Source: Candidatus Peribacteria bacterium RIFCSPHIGHO2_01_FULL_51_35 (GTDB lineage: Bacteria; Patescibacteriota; Gracilibacteria; Peribacterales; Peribacteraceae). Taken from it: 64,000 nt of DNA. Position 1 is the stretch's first letter. Each line of letters opens with the position of its first letter. The position numbers and the translations under genes were made by a program. The DNA lies in NCBI GenBank assembly GCA_001787535.1, contig MFXP01000004.1, forward strand, positions 1 to 64,000, given 5' to 3'. Shown here in pieces: positions 49,025-57,340 of this stretch. A model generated the notes under the pieces. That model was not told the origin of the DNA. It saw only the letters and a program-made list of their open reading frames with translations, and searched no databases.

Positions 49025-50458
49025 TCATTTCTCTGTGGGTATGAATCCCCGCTCGAAGTATTCTTTTTCTTTCCCTACGTTTTCAATGTCCATTCTTCTC
49101 CCTTCGATGATGCTGCGCGCTGCCAGGATACCCATTTCCAACGAGTGATCTTGGTTTGTATAGCGGAAGCGACCCGGACGACCGATGGCGAAGAAGTTCT
49201 CGAAACCATCCAGGTACTCCATAATGGTTGTGAGCCGTTCTTTGTAGAGCAGATCGTATATGGGATACACGTGCGAGGCTTTGTAGTGATGCACACTCAG
49301 CACTTCGTCCTTGCGTAGCAGTTTCAACTTCTCAAACCATTCAATGGCCAACGTGAAGAGTTCGTCTTTGGACATGTTCCAAATACCGTCTCCCTCGAAG
49401 CAGAAAAATTCCACGAAGAGGGAGGTTTTCCCGGGAGGGGACATGAAACGGCTGAAATTTTTCATCTCACTGAAACGCCCGAAGGGGATGGATTTGTCCG
49501 GGTAGTACACCCAGTTGTCGCGTGTCACGAACTCACGGTTGATGGTGAGGAAAAGGTACGCCTGCGCGCGGAAGCGCAGGTTCTTGGCGGCAGCCAGCAC
49601 TTCTTTCGGCGCGGGAGGATCAAATAGTTTCACGGCTTCTGTCACGGGAATGGAGCAGACAACAGAGGGTGGTGCGTACGTTTTCGTACCCTCGGGAGTT
49701 TTCACGTCCACACTCGTTATTCTTTTGCCTTCGCAACGAATCTTCAGCGGTTCCGAGTGCGTGAGCACCGTGCTGCCTTTTTCTTCAATCCTTTTCTTGA
49801 TGGTTTCGTAGATGAGGCCGCTGCCGTGCGAAGGATAATAAAATTCATCGACGAGCGTTTTCGGCCCTCCTTTCTTAAAGAGTGCTTTCTTGAGTGTCGA
49901 CCAGATGCTGAGGCCTCCGATACGCTGCAGTGCCCAGTCGATGCTGATTTCACTGCACGGGATGCCCCAAATCTTCTCCGTATAATTGAGCATGTTGAAT
50001 TCCGCCAATGTCCGCCCGAATTGCGTGACGACGTAATCTTCGAACGACCGCATTTCGCGCGGTTTGATCATTTTTCGCACGCGCTCATACAAGTAATCAA
50101 AGAGGACGCGCGCGGCCTTGAAAGGACCCATCTGTTTCAGGACATTGCCCAGGCGAATCGGGTAAAAATAATATTTTCCATCAACGTAGAAGCGCGTTTG
50201 CCTGCGTACACGAATCCATTCCTCTCCCAGCAAATTTTCGATGAAGTCATACAAATACTTATTCTTGCTGAAGAAACGGTGCGGACCGATGTCCGTGAGA
50301 TACGTCCCGTCCGGTTCCTCAAACTTCAGCGTTTTCGCGAGCCCGCCGAGGGCGGAGGCTTTCTCTATGACGGTGGGCGTTTTGCCTGCGCGCGACAGTT
50401 CCATGGCAGCCGCCATGCCGGCGGGGCCGCCCCCGAGAATGAGAATTTGGTCATCCAT
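49025..50458 (-). CDS. FAD-dependent oxidoreductase, UDP-galactopyranose mutase-like
   Basis: A 477-aa flavoprotein with the N-terminal dinucleotide motif ILILGGGPAGMAAAMELSRAG followed by VIEKASALGG, a central substrate domain (TEKIWGIPCSEISIDWALQRI) and a C-terminal FAD-binding GILAARSIIEGRR. The group includes protoporphyrinogen-oxidase-like and UGM-like enzymes common in glycan clusters, where they act on NDP-sugars or lipid-linked sugars. The start at 50458 is set by the Rossmann strand; the track N-terminus from 50581 crosses an intergenic hairpin. Confidence 0.85.
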   Translation of the reverse strand: MDDQILILGGGPAGMAAAMELSRAGKTPTVIEKASALGGLAKTLKFEEPDGTYLTDIGPHRFFSKNKYLYDFIENLLGEEWIRVRRQTRFYVDGKYYFYPIRLGNVLKQMGPFKAARVLFDYLYERVRKMIKPREMRSFEDYVVTQFGRTLAEFNMLNYTEKIWGIPCSEISIDWALQRIGGLSIWSTLKKALFKKGGPKTLVDEFYYPSHGSGLIYETIKKRIEEKGSTVLTHSEPLKIRCEGKRITSVDVKTPEGTKTYAPPSVVCSIPVTEAVKLFDPPAPKEVLAAAKNLRFRAQAYLFLTINREFVTRDNWVYYPDKSIPFGRFSEMKNFSRFMSPPGKTSLFVEFFCFEGDGIWNMSKDELFTLAIEWFEKLKLLRKDEVLSVHHYKASHVYPIYDLLYKERLTTIMEYLDGFENFFAIGRPGRFRYTNQDHSLEMGILAARSIIEGRRMDIENVGKEKEYFERGFIPTEK

Positions 50459-50486
50459 AAGACGAGAAACAGCATACAGACGATGA

Positions 50487-50575
50487 ACAGGACGCAAAAG
50501 ACACAAAAGAAACAGAAGATGCAGAGGAGCCCGCATTCTTCTGTTTCTTTTGAATCCAATGAGTCTTTTGCATCC
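50487..50575. repeat. Word-reuse hairpin in a divergent promoter region
   Basis: GCAAAAGACACAAAAGAAAC and CAGAAGATGC are answered by GCATTCTTCTGTTTCTTTTG and GTCTTTTGC. It lies between the divergent UGM-like and GT-C genes. Confidence 0.6.
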
Positions 50576-50585
50576 TTTCATTTGC

Positions 50586-50591
50586 TACACT
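50586..50591 (+). promoter_or_regulatory. -10 element of a GT-C gene
   Basis: TACACT ends 8 nt before the ATG at 50600, fixing the start far inside the over-long track ORF. Confidence 0.55.
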
Positions 50592-50599
50592 GGTTCCGT

Positions 50600-52276
50600 A
50601 TGTCCAAAAAAGGATTCCTTGCACTCCTCATCGGCTCAGCCGTGGTGCTCGGCGTTCTCATGGAAGTGCCGCAGTGGCTCTACAGCATCCATCCGCTTTC
50701 GCAGGGGGTCTTGGTCCAGCTCAATTCCGATGAAGATTTGTATTTGTCGCGCGTCATGGAAGCGTTGGAAGGGCGTCCCGAGCAAGCGGCGGAGGCAATC
50801 ACCGGCAATCCTGCAGTCGTGCCTTTGCAAGGAGCATGGGTGGAAGAATGGGAAGGGCGGCTTTTTTCATGGACAAGCCTTTCCGCAGCGGAAGTATTCC
50901 AAATCCTTGATTTCATTGTTCCCGCGTTGCTCTTCCTCACATTGTTTTGGTTTTTGCGGTTGGCGGGGTTCGATCGCTGGACGGCGTATGCAGGCGCTGT
51001 CCTCTTTTCCCTTCTTGAACTCTACAGTTTGAATCGTCCGGTGCATCAGCGTGAAAGTTTTTTGTTGATGCTGCTCGCGCTTGCTTGCATTTTGGAAGGG
51101 CTTCGCAGTAAACGTCAGTTTGGGGTCATCGGCGGCGTGATACTGGGGCTCCTCGTCGGTGTGTATTTTTGGAGTTGGACGTTTGCGTGGACGTTTTGTG
51201 CACTGTTGCTTCTATGGGAGGGGACGATGTGGGCGCTGGAGAAGAAATATCATCCACTCCGGTTCTTCCCACGGCTCTTGGCGCTCTTTCATCGCGTCGT
51301 TCCTCCCGCCAACAATTTTTTGTGGATGCTTTGCTTCCTCGCGGTGGGAGTGCTTGCTGCCATTCCCGCCGTGCTCCAACTTTCTGCGGCCTCCATGCAT
51401 CCACTTGCGGCGCTGGCACGCGAACGCATGGAATTTCTGCCGTCGCATGCACCGGAATCGTGGCTCCGGAGCGGTCTTTTCCTTTTGCAGCTCGTTGGGA
51501 TCGCGGGAGCAACTATTTCTGCACCGCATTTCCGTAAACACTCGAAGATCCTGATCATTTTCATAGCAAGTGCGTTCATCGTTCTCAATCAACAGGTCTT
51601 TCACGGCGTCACGTTCCTCTTCTCCTCCCATTATCTTTTTTCTCTCGTGCTTGCGGGCGTCATGACATTCCTCACGAGCGTGATCTTTTGGAAAGAATCC
51701 AAGTGGCTGCTGCTCTCGCTCGTGGCATCGATGATCTTTCTGGGAGGCATTGCATACGATGGTCGCCATGTTCTTGGTCACTTCGTTATCGACACAGAAC
51801 GCTTTTCCGAGCAGCATTTTGCAACGCTTCTGCCGGCATTGGAGCACTTGCCGCGCGCCACCATCCTGTCCGATGCAGCGAGCATGCAATTTGTTGCAAG
51901 CCACACCAGGCATGATGTTCCGTATAGCATTCGTTTGCATTACATGCTTATCAGTGGAGAAGCATTTGCTGAACGCTATTGCCTGGCGAAGCTGCCCCTT
52001 TCGCCGCTGGAATGGAGGATAGAGGAAGAGCCCATGCTGATTTACGATCGCGGCATCCTTCGGTTGGATCCTTCCCTCCGCGAACAGGAACTCACGTTGG
52101 TGGAAGAGACTTGCAAGCGCATGACCATTGACCCGTACACGTTCCTCAAAAAGTACGGTGTGCAGTACATCCTGTGGGATACCCGCAGACAACCGGGATG
52201 GAACGTGAAACGTTTCAAGATCCGGCTGCAAGATCAGGAACGAGGAGCGGAGTGGATTATGTATAAGATTCTTTGA
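50600..52276 (+). CDS. GT-C-like polytopic membrane protein
   Basis: A 558-aa protein with about eleven TM helices and a soluble C-terminal domain of about 150 residues. The first external loop has VQLNSDEDLYLSRVMEALEG, an acidic motif like that of oligosaccharyl- or mannosyltransferase GT-C enzymes, and the second has NRPVHQRESF. The track ORF begins at 49757 inside the opposite UGM-like gene; the real start at 50600 begins a basic leader plus TM helix and has TACACT 8 nt upstream. The function is inferred from topology and context. Confidence 0.78.
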   Translation: MSKKGFLALLIGSAVVLGVLMEVPQWLYSIHPLSQGVLVQLNSDEDLYLSRVMEALEGRPEQAAEAITGNPAVVPLQGAWVEEWEGRLFSWTSLSAAEVFQILDFIVPALLFLTLFWFLRLAGFDRWTAYAGAVLFSLLELYSLNRPVHQRESFLLMLLALACILEGLRSKRQFGVIGGVILGLLVGVYFWSWTFAWTFCALLLLWEGTMWALEKKYHPLRFFPRLLALFHRVVPPANNFLWMLCFLAVGVLAAIPAVLQLSAASMHPLAALARERMEFLPSHAPESWLRSGLFLLQLVGIAGATISAPHFRKHSKILIIFIASAFIVLNQQVFHGVTFLFSSHYLFSLVLAGVMTFLTSVIFWKESKWLLLSLVASMIFLGGIAYDGRHVLGHFVIDTERFSEQHFATLLPALEHLPRATILSDAASMQFVASHTRHDVPYSIRLHYMLISGEAFAERYCLAKLPLSPLEWRIEEEPMLIYDRGILRLDPSLREQELTLVEETCKRMTIDPYTFLKKYGVQYILWDTRRQPGWNVKRFKIRLQDQERGAEWIMYKIL

Positions 52277-52287
52277 ATGCAAAATTC

Positions 52288-52315
52288 TCGAGATCGACCA
52301 GCGGTCGATCTCTAC
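52288..52315. repeat. GTAGAG palindrome, copy 4
   Basis: GAGATCGACC-AGC-GGTCGATCTC followed by TACGG; the core is almost identical to copy 1 at 3361. The left GTA is eroded. Its right end supplies the stop codon of the minus-strand relic at 52312-52437. Confidence 0.7.
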
Positions 52316-52437
52316 GGTTTTCCGCTCAGATTAAATAATTTGTATGTGGGATTGTGCTGCCCGAGATCGTTGGGAATCTGATGCACGTCCGTAAACCGAT
52401 CTCCTCGATGGATGACAATCCTGTTGCATGCATTCAT
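52312..52437 (-). pseudogene. Short ORF coupled to the TylF gene, probable relic
   Basis: A 41-aa frame whose ATG overlaps the methyltransferase stop (TGATG). It reads MNACNRIVIHRGDRFTDVHQ and then IPNDLGQHNPTYKLFNLSG, and its stop TAG is formed by the end of a GTAGAG palindrome. The segment resembles the C-terminal end of a larger membrane glycosyltransferase-type protein more than a complete small protein, but I cannot name the parent. It could also be a real small gene. Confidence 0.35.
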
Positions 52438-53336
52438 CAAGGCAAGGTTTTTTTTCTCCAAAATGCGCCTGTCTGATCCACAATAATTATTTCCTCATTG
52501 ATGTTCCGTTCCTTGCGAAAATCATGGATGGCTTTTTTACATCCCTCCAAGCCATAATCATCGATTATTAAAAATCCGCCCGGAGAAAGTTTATCGTATA
52601 AGGCTTGCAGTGCTTCCATGGTGGAAGAATACATATCTCCATCCAATCGAAGAATTGCGAGGTGTTCGATGGGTGCATTCGACAATGTATCCTTGAACCA
52701 TCCTTTTAGAAAATGAACTTGACCGTCCAGCAGATCGTAGCGCCGAAAATTTTCTTGTACCTGCTCCAAGGATATAGCCAGCACTTCTTTATAGAGGTGA
52801 TGTATATCCCCGGTATCGGCCGGATATTGACTGTCGGGGGATGGCAAACCTTCAAAAGAATCCGCAACCCACACTGTTCTGTTTTTTATCCCATAGGCCA
52901 TCAAAATTGCCCGCATAAAGATCGTGGCTCCTCCTCTCCAAACGCCGGTTTCGATAAAATCTCCCGGGATGTTCTCGTGTAGAACCGTCTCTGCGCAATG
53001 TTGAATATTATCCAGGCGGCTCAAACCAATCATTGTTTCCGCAAACTTTGGCCAATCCTTGCCGGTATTTCGTTTTGCCAGCATCCGTTCTTTCGACAGA
53101 TTCTCATTTCGTATGTAGTACACATGCATCCGTCGCGATTCGAGAACACGCAGGATGCCATTCATGATGAACTGTTTAAGGGAATAGGAATTGTTTCGAT
53201 AGACTCTTCTTTTATCATCAAATCCCTTTTCAATATGCAGTGTGTCCGTGAGGCATTTTTTTATCAGCGAAAGGTAAAGGTCGGTTGTGTCGGTCTTCTC
53301 AATCCTATCCATGCAAGTTTTTGGGAATGAATTCAA
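52437..53336 (-). CDS. TylF/MycF-type O-methyltransferase
   Basis: A 299-aa SAM-dependent enzyme. The TylF signature is clear: GDFIETGVWRGGATIFMRAI (SAM loop, about 128), RTVWVADSFEGLP, LRLDGDMYSSTMEAL (metal-binding Asp) and LIIDDYG. TylF enzymes methylate sugar hydroxyls of glycosides; here a glycan or nucleotide sugar is the likely substrate. The N-terminal 90 residues are extra. The gene is more AT-rich than its neighbours. The ATG at 53336 or 53312 may be the start. Confidence 0.88.
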   Translation of the reverse strand: MNSFPKTCMDRIEKTDTTDLYLSLIKKCLTDTLHIEKGFDDKRRVYRNNSYSLKQFIMNGILRVLESRRMHVYYIRNENLSKERMLAKRNTGKDWPKFAETMIGLSRLDNIQHCAETVLHENIPGDFIETGVWRGGATIFMRAILMAYGIKNRTVWVADSFEGLPSPDSQYPADTGDIHHLYKEVLAISLEQVQENFRRYDLLDGQVHFLKGWFKDTLSNAPIEHLAILRLDGDMYSSTMEALQALYDKLSPGGFLIIDDYGLEGCKKAIHDFRKERNINEEIIIVDQTGAFWRKKTLP

Positions 53337-53388
53337 ATGGCAATATAGAAAAAAAGCCTTTCAATGGCAAATTACCGTTTTTTTCCGA

Positions 53389-54195
53389 TCACGAGGCTGC
53401 CTTGGGATCATGGGGGAATGTGACGACAATCAGTTTCCAGGCGTACCAGAAGCGAATGAGTTCGTGCTGCAACGGGAGGCGTTTTCCCGGCCGTGGAATG
53501 CCCCAAATCAACAGTAATTTGATGAGGGCGATCAGCCTGGAGCGAAGTGTGCGGAGAAAACGATGCCTGAACCAATGCGCGAAGGAGTCCTGCTCCGCTT
53601 TCTTCCGTTCGATTGTGAGATAACGACTGTTTTTTTCGATGTAGTCCGCAATGCTCCCGAGCGGAGCAAGGCTTGCGCCCTTCAAATGATCCGTGCGTGT
53701 TCCGGAAGCAAGTTCCGGTCGCTCATGCACGGGTTTTCTCCACTCTCGAACGACATCACGGTGAAAAAAGTAGAGCCGCTCGTTCGGATACGTGGTTGCG
53801 TAGTCGATCACCGTGCCATTTTCCAGAACGTAGCGACGTGGAACGTAGCACGCGCATGGATTTCCTTTGGCTGTGATCACTTTGATCTCTTCCATGAGTT
53901 CCGGTGATGCATACTCATCGCTATCCAAGGACAAAATCCACGGCTGTGTTGCATTTTTCAGCCCAACATTGCGCGCTGCCGAGAAATCTGTGAGCGCAGT
54001 TCCTTGTTCAGAAGCATTTCGCTGTGAAATCACCGTTGCACCCGCACTTTTTGCAATCTCGATCGTCGCATCCGTACTGCCGCCATCGATGACCAGGATC
54101 TCCGCGGCATCTTTCACACTCGCAAGTGCCTGCGACAGTGTTTTCGCAGAATTGAAGGTGAGGACATGCACGCTTAATGGAAGTTTATCAGACAT
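53389..54195 (-). CDS. Glycosyltransferase, GT2 family (WaaE/KdtX-like)
   Basis: A 268-aa GT-A enzyme: LSVHVLTFNSAKTLSQAL, ILVIDGGSTDATIEIA, then SLDSDEYASPELMEEI with the DxD motif and NERLYFFHRD, as in WaaE-like beta-glucosyltransferases of lipopolysaccharide cores. A C-terminal amphipathic segment with FLRTLRSRLIALIKLLLIWG suggests membrane attachment. Its ATG overlaps the gtrA stop by 8 nt, so the two form an operon. Confidence 0.9.
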   Translation of the reverse strand: MSDKLPLSVHVLTFNSAKTLSQALASVKDAAEILVIDGGSTDATIEIAKSAGATVISQRNASEQGTALTDFSAARNVGLKNATQPWILSLDSDEYASPELMEEIKVITAKGNPCACYVPRRYVLENGTVIDYATTYPNERLYFFHRDVVREWRKPVHERPELASGTRTDHLKGASLAPLGSIADYIEKNSRYLTIERKKAEQDSFAHWFRHRFLRTLRSRLIALIKLLLIWGIPRPGKRLPLQHELIRFWYAWKLIVVTFPHDPKAAS

Positions 54196-54562
54196 ACACG
54201 AAGAATTTATAAAGAAAGAAATTCCACAGCACGGTGATGAACCAGCTCACAAACTTTGCGGATCCTTCATCCAGGTGCAGATACTCCACAAAAGCGTAGA
54301 GCAGCATGGTTTGTGCAACGATATTTGCGATGGTCAGGATGCAGTACCGTACAAAGTGATTGAGGACGGCATCTTTCTTCCCGAAGACGATGTACTTGTG
54401 GAGAACGAATGTTGCAAAGAACCCCAAGATATTGCTGATGATGTTTGCGGTGACATACCACACATCCAGCTGGAGCATCAAAAAATAGCTGCCAAAATCG
54501 ATCAAGAATGCAAGGCTTCCGCTCACCAAGTACAATCCGAACTGTCTGAATAGCGCTTTCAC
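54188..54562 (-). CDS. GtrA-like flippase/membrane protein
   Basis: A 124-aa protein with four TM helices (about 8-30, 35-56, 72-92 and 98-120) and the GtrA pattern FGLYLVSGSLAFLIDFGSYF and NFFLYKFFVYV. GtrA proteins act with GT2 synthases in moving or presenting polyprenyl-phosphate sugars. The GTG at 54562 is preferred to the upstream TTG because TAGGAT lies 6 nt before it. First gene of a gtrA-GT2 operon; a second GtrA is encoded at 56.9 kb. Confidence 0.88.
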   Translation of the reverse strand: MKALFRQFGLYLVSGSLAFLIDFGSYFLMLQLDVWYVTANIISNILGFFATFVLHKYIVFGKKDAVLNHFVRYCILTIANIVAQTMLLYAFVEYLHLDEGSAKFVSWFITVLWNFFLYKFFVYV

Positions 54563-54636
54563 CAAGCTATCCTAGCAGAATCCTTTCATCCCACCCTGGC
54601 TCCCCACATAAAAATCTGACACCATAGCCCGGTCTT

Positions 54637-56259
54637 ATGATCATCCTTGGTCTCACACATCCATACGGTTGGAATACGGCCGCTGCGCTCATTCGCGACG
54701 GCAAACTTGTTGCATTTGCCGAAGAGGAACGTTTCACGCGCCAAAAACATGCTCCGCTGGCATTCCCCGCGAAAGCCATGGCATTTGCACTCAAAGAAGC
54801 GGGCATCACGTTGGATCAGGTCGACCGTATCGCCATCGGCATGGATAGCAAATGGTCGGTGATCCTGCCGAACTTTTTTCCATGGCAACCGCTGCGGTTC
54901 GCATATGGAAAAATAGAACGCACCATGCGCGAGATCGATCGGGGCAACAGACAGTTGCCATTTTCTGTGCACGATCCACGCCTGACGTTCGTCAACCATC
55001 ACCGGGCGCATGTGGCAAGCTCGCTTTTTTTGTCGGGATTCGAGCAATCAAACTTCATTTCACTTGATGGCGCGGGCGGGGGAGAGAGCGGGATGATCGG
55101 TTACGGCGATGGTGCGAAGCTTGAAATTTATAAACGCATCACGAATGCCGGCAGCTGGGGTGCACTGTATGAACGCTTCACCAAAGTCATCGGTTTTAAG
55201 CCGCACAGTCATGAAGGCAAAACCATGGGGCTTGCTGCATTTGGTACTCCGCATCCGGAGATCATCGATTTCGTCGATTGGAGTGGAGAGATTCCCGTTA
55301 TCAACCACACGAAGCGCAATCGTTTCCTCCGTTCCCTCAAAGTTCGTGATCCGAAAGATCCGCTCACACAGGAGCAAAAAGATCTTGCCGCGACCGTGCA
55401 AGATCTTTTGGAGCGTGCACTGCTGCACATGACGAAGTATCTGGTCGAGAAATCCGGAAGCCGTAATCTCTGCATGGCAGGAGGCGTTGCCCTCAACTGC
55501 TCTGCAAACGGCAAACTGATCCACTCGGGTTTGATCGACAATATCTACGTGCAACCCGCATCATCGGATGCCGGCGTCGCATTGGGTGCTGCCGTGCATG
55601 AATATGTGCGGCTCACCGGTAAACGTCCTGATTTTGTCTTCGATCATGCGTACTTCGGTCCTTCGTATTCCGATGCAGAGATCGAAAAGTTATTAAAGGA
55701 AGCGAAAGTGCCGTACGAACCAGTGGAGAACATCGCCGAACGCACGGCAGAACTGATGTCCCAAGGGAAGATCGTGGGATGGTTCCAAGGACGCATGGAA
55801 GCAGGGCCGCGCGCGCTGGGCGGACGCAGCATCGTGGCCGATCCCATGATCCCGGGCATCAAAGACAAAGTGAATGCAGAGGTAAAACACCGCGAAATGT
55901 GGCGTCCGTTTGCTCCTGCCATGCGGTACGAAGACATCGCGGAATATGTGGAAGGACCGTACGAAAGCCCCTTCATGATCCTTGCATTCCAAGCGCGCAA
56001 AGATCGTGTGGATCAATTCCCGGCTGCTGTGCACGTGGATAACACCGCACGTGTGCAAGGTGTTCACAAGGAAGTGAATCCGCAGTACTACGCACTCATC
56101 GAAGCATTCAAAAAGAAGACAGGTCGCGGTGTCATCTTAAACACATCTTTCAATATCGCAGAGGAGCCGCTGGTCTGCAGCCCGCAGGATGCTCTGCGCA
56201 CATATTTTAGTTCCGGACTGGATGCACTGGCGATAGGAAGTTTTCTTTTGAGGAAATAA
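54637..56259 (+). CDS. Carbamoyltransferase, NodU/CmcH/TobZ family
   Basis: A 540-aa enzyme that adds carbamoyl groups to hydroxyls of sugars through carbamoyl-adenylate. The N-terminal YrdC/Kae1-like domain has ILGLTHPYGWNTAAALIRDG and the His cluster NHHRAHVASS, plus CMAGGVALNCSANGKL; the C-terminal domain has GRMEAGPRALGGRSI and RGVILNTSFNIAEEP. The length is normal for the family. It probably decorates the surface glycan. It is monocistronic, convergent with the small gene that follows. Confidence 0.95.
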   Translation: MIILGLTHPYGWNTAAALIRDGKLVAFAEEERFTRQKHAPLAFPAKAMAFALKEAGITLDQVDRIAIGMDSKWSVILPNFFPWQPLRFAYGKIERTMREIDRGNRQLPFSVHDPRLTFVNHHRAHVASSLFLSGFEQSNFISLDGAGGGESGMIGYGDGAKLEIYKRITNAGSWGALYERFTKVIGFKPHSHEGKTMGLAAFGTPHPEIIDFVDWSGEIPVINHTKRNRFLRSLKVRDPKDPLTQEQKDLAATVQDLLERALLHMTKYLVEKSGSRNLCMAGGVALNCSANGKLIHSGLIDNIYVQPASSDAGVALGAAVHEYVRLTGKRPDFVFDHAYFGPSYSDAEIEKLLKEAKVPYEPVENIAERTAELMSQGKIVGWFQGRMEAGPRALGGRSIVADPMIPGIKDKVNAEVKHREMWRPFAPAMRYEDIAEYVEGPYESPFMILAFQARKDRVDQFPAAVHVDNTARVQGVHKEVNPQYYALIEAFKKKTGRGVILNTSFNIAEEPLVCSPQDALRTYFSSGLDALAIGSFLLRK

Positions 56260-56260
56260 A

Positions 56261-56587
56261 TCATTTTGTCTCGGTGAAGTCATCCCTAAGATCGTCCGGC
56301 ACTTGTGTATTCATGCCTCTTTCGATGGATGATTCGAAGAGCATCACGAAAGGTTGAGATGCCTCTACGGTTTCTTTTTTCGAAGGTTTTATAGGCGCCT
56401 TTGCCTTTTTAGGTTCCACAGGTGCCTTTGCCTTAGGTGGTTCCGGAGAATTTTTCCCCATTGAAAAGATTCTCGGAAGATTCAACGTAACACCAAATCC
56501 CACGGCAACAATCGCAGCTGTCGTTGGTATGACTGTAGTCAATGTACGGAGGAGTGTTGGGGTGGAAGGGAGCCTTTTCGTTTCCAT
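56261..56587 (-). CDS. Membrane-anchored Lys/Pro-rich protein
   Basis: A 108-aa protein with one TM helix (about 15-36) followed by a Pro/Lys/Ala repeat region (KAKAPVEPKKAKAPIKPSKK) and an acidic tail. The composition resembles wall-spanning linkers of the TonB type, but no folded domain follows. No family recognised. TACAAT lies 6 nt before the ATG. Confidence 0.6.
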   Translation of the reverse strand: METKRLPSTPTLLRTLTTVIPTTAAIVAVGFGVTLNLPRIFSMGKNSPEPPKAKAPVEPKKAKAPIKPSKKETVEASQPFVMLFESSIERGMNTQVPDDLRDDFTETK

Positions 56588-56659
56588 ATGTGGATTGTAT
56601 AGAAAACTGTACAGAAGTCCAGATCAAAACTCTTGCGAGAAATCATTTGCCGTTCGTTT

Positions 56660-56688
56660 GTAGAGCCGCGCGATTCGCGCGTCTCTAC
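56660..56688. repeat. GTAGAG palindrome, copy 5
   Basis: GTAGAGCCGCGCG-ATT-CGCGCGTCTCTAC, preceded by GTTCGTTT and followed by GACGACG; one mismatch outside the core. First of three copies within 130 nt. Confidence 0.75.
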
Positions 56689-56719
56689 GACGACGATCAT
56701 ATTTCCATTTCGATCGTTT

Positions 56720-56747
56720 GTAGAGCCGCGACATGTCGCGGCTCTAC
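56720..56747. repeat. GTAGAG palindrome, copy 6
   Basis: GTAGAGCCGCGACA and TGTCGCGGCTCTAC are exact inverse complements (14-bp arms, no loop). Confidence 0.8.
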
Positions 56748-56758
56748 AAACCACTGTC

Positions 56759-56787
56759 GTAGAGCCGTCCCGGCGGGACGGCTCTAC
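56759..56787. repeat. GTAGAG palindrome, copy 7
   Basis: GTAGAGCCGTCCC-GGC-GGGACGGCTCTAC has perfect arms and is followed by GAACGAAC. Its end supplies the stop codon of the relic frame at 56784-56933. Confidence 0.8.
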
Positions 56788-56933
56788 GAACGAACATGAA
56801 TAAATTCTGTTATTTTTCTCGCAATATCCTCCGGATCTCCCGCTTTGCAGAGGATCACCTCTTTTTCCGTTGGTGAATTTTTCATGAATGGCAGGTGTGT
56901 CACATGTGAGGACAAGAGCCTGCCTATCGGTTT
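56784..56933 (-). pseudogene. Glycosyltransferase C-terminal relic
   Basis: Directly after the GtrA stop, and in the same frame, 49 sense codons read KPIGRLLSSHVTHLPFMKNS and TEKEVILCKAGDPEDIARKI before a TAG formed by a GTAGAG palindrome. AGDPEDIARKI matches the end of GT4 proteins, where a GDPEALA-type segment precedes the last helices. No start codon and no upstream domain are present, so it looks like a truncated remnant. The rest of the 56588-56783 gap holds three palindromes. Confidence 0.4.
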
Positions 56934-57338
56934 CTAGATGTACACAACGTACTTATAAAGAAGGAAGTTCCATGGAACTGTGAAGCCGATGCTCAGAATT
57001 CTGGCCAGAATTTTGTCCATACCAGTGAACTCCACCAGTGCATAGAGGAGCATAGCCTGGATAACTGTGTTGGCCACCTGGAGGAGAGTGAATCGCGCGA
57101 CATGGTGGATCAACCCTTCCCTCTTTTCGAATACCAGATATTTGTGGAAAAGAAATGTCGAAAGGAATCCCACACCGTCACTCACAACAGACGCGGATAC
57201 GTACCACAAGCCCGCCCGGATCAGAATGGCATAGGCGACAATAGCCAGGATCGCCGCCACACCGCCGCTGGCGAGATACCCAAACACCTGAATGGTGATG
57301 ACGCGGAGACCGCTATGTGTGCGTGGCAATGTATCCAT
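56934..57338 (-). CDS. GtrA-like flippase/membrane protein
   Basis: A 134-aa protein with four TM helices and the GtrA pattern FGYLASGGVAAILAIVAY, FLFHKYLVFEKR and VPWNFLLYKYVVYI. It is the second GtrA in the window, about 30% like the first by eye. It starts 2 nt after the FkbM methyltransferase stop and is probably in its operon. The ATG at 57338 is chosen because it follows that stop; the track start at 57386 lies inside fkbM. Confidence 0.85.
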   Translation of the reverse strand: MDTLPRTHSGLRVITIQVFGYLASGGVAAILAIVAYAILIRAGLWYVSASVVSDGVGFLSTFLFHKYLVFEKREGLIHHVARFTLLQVANTVIQAMLLYALVEFTGMDKILARILSIGFTVPWNFLLYKYVVYI

Positions 57339-57340
57339 CA

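Noticed and set aside
56660-56787. Three palindromes in a row considered as a CRISPR array
   Set aside because: The repeats are not identical, the spacing is irregular (31 and 11 nt), and each is palindromic throughout; no cas gene is present.
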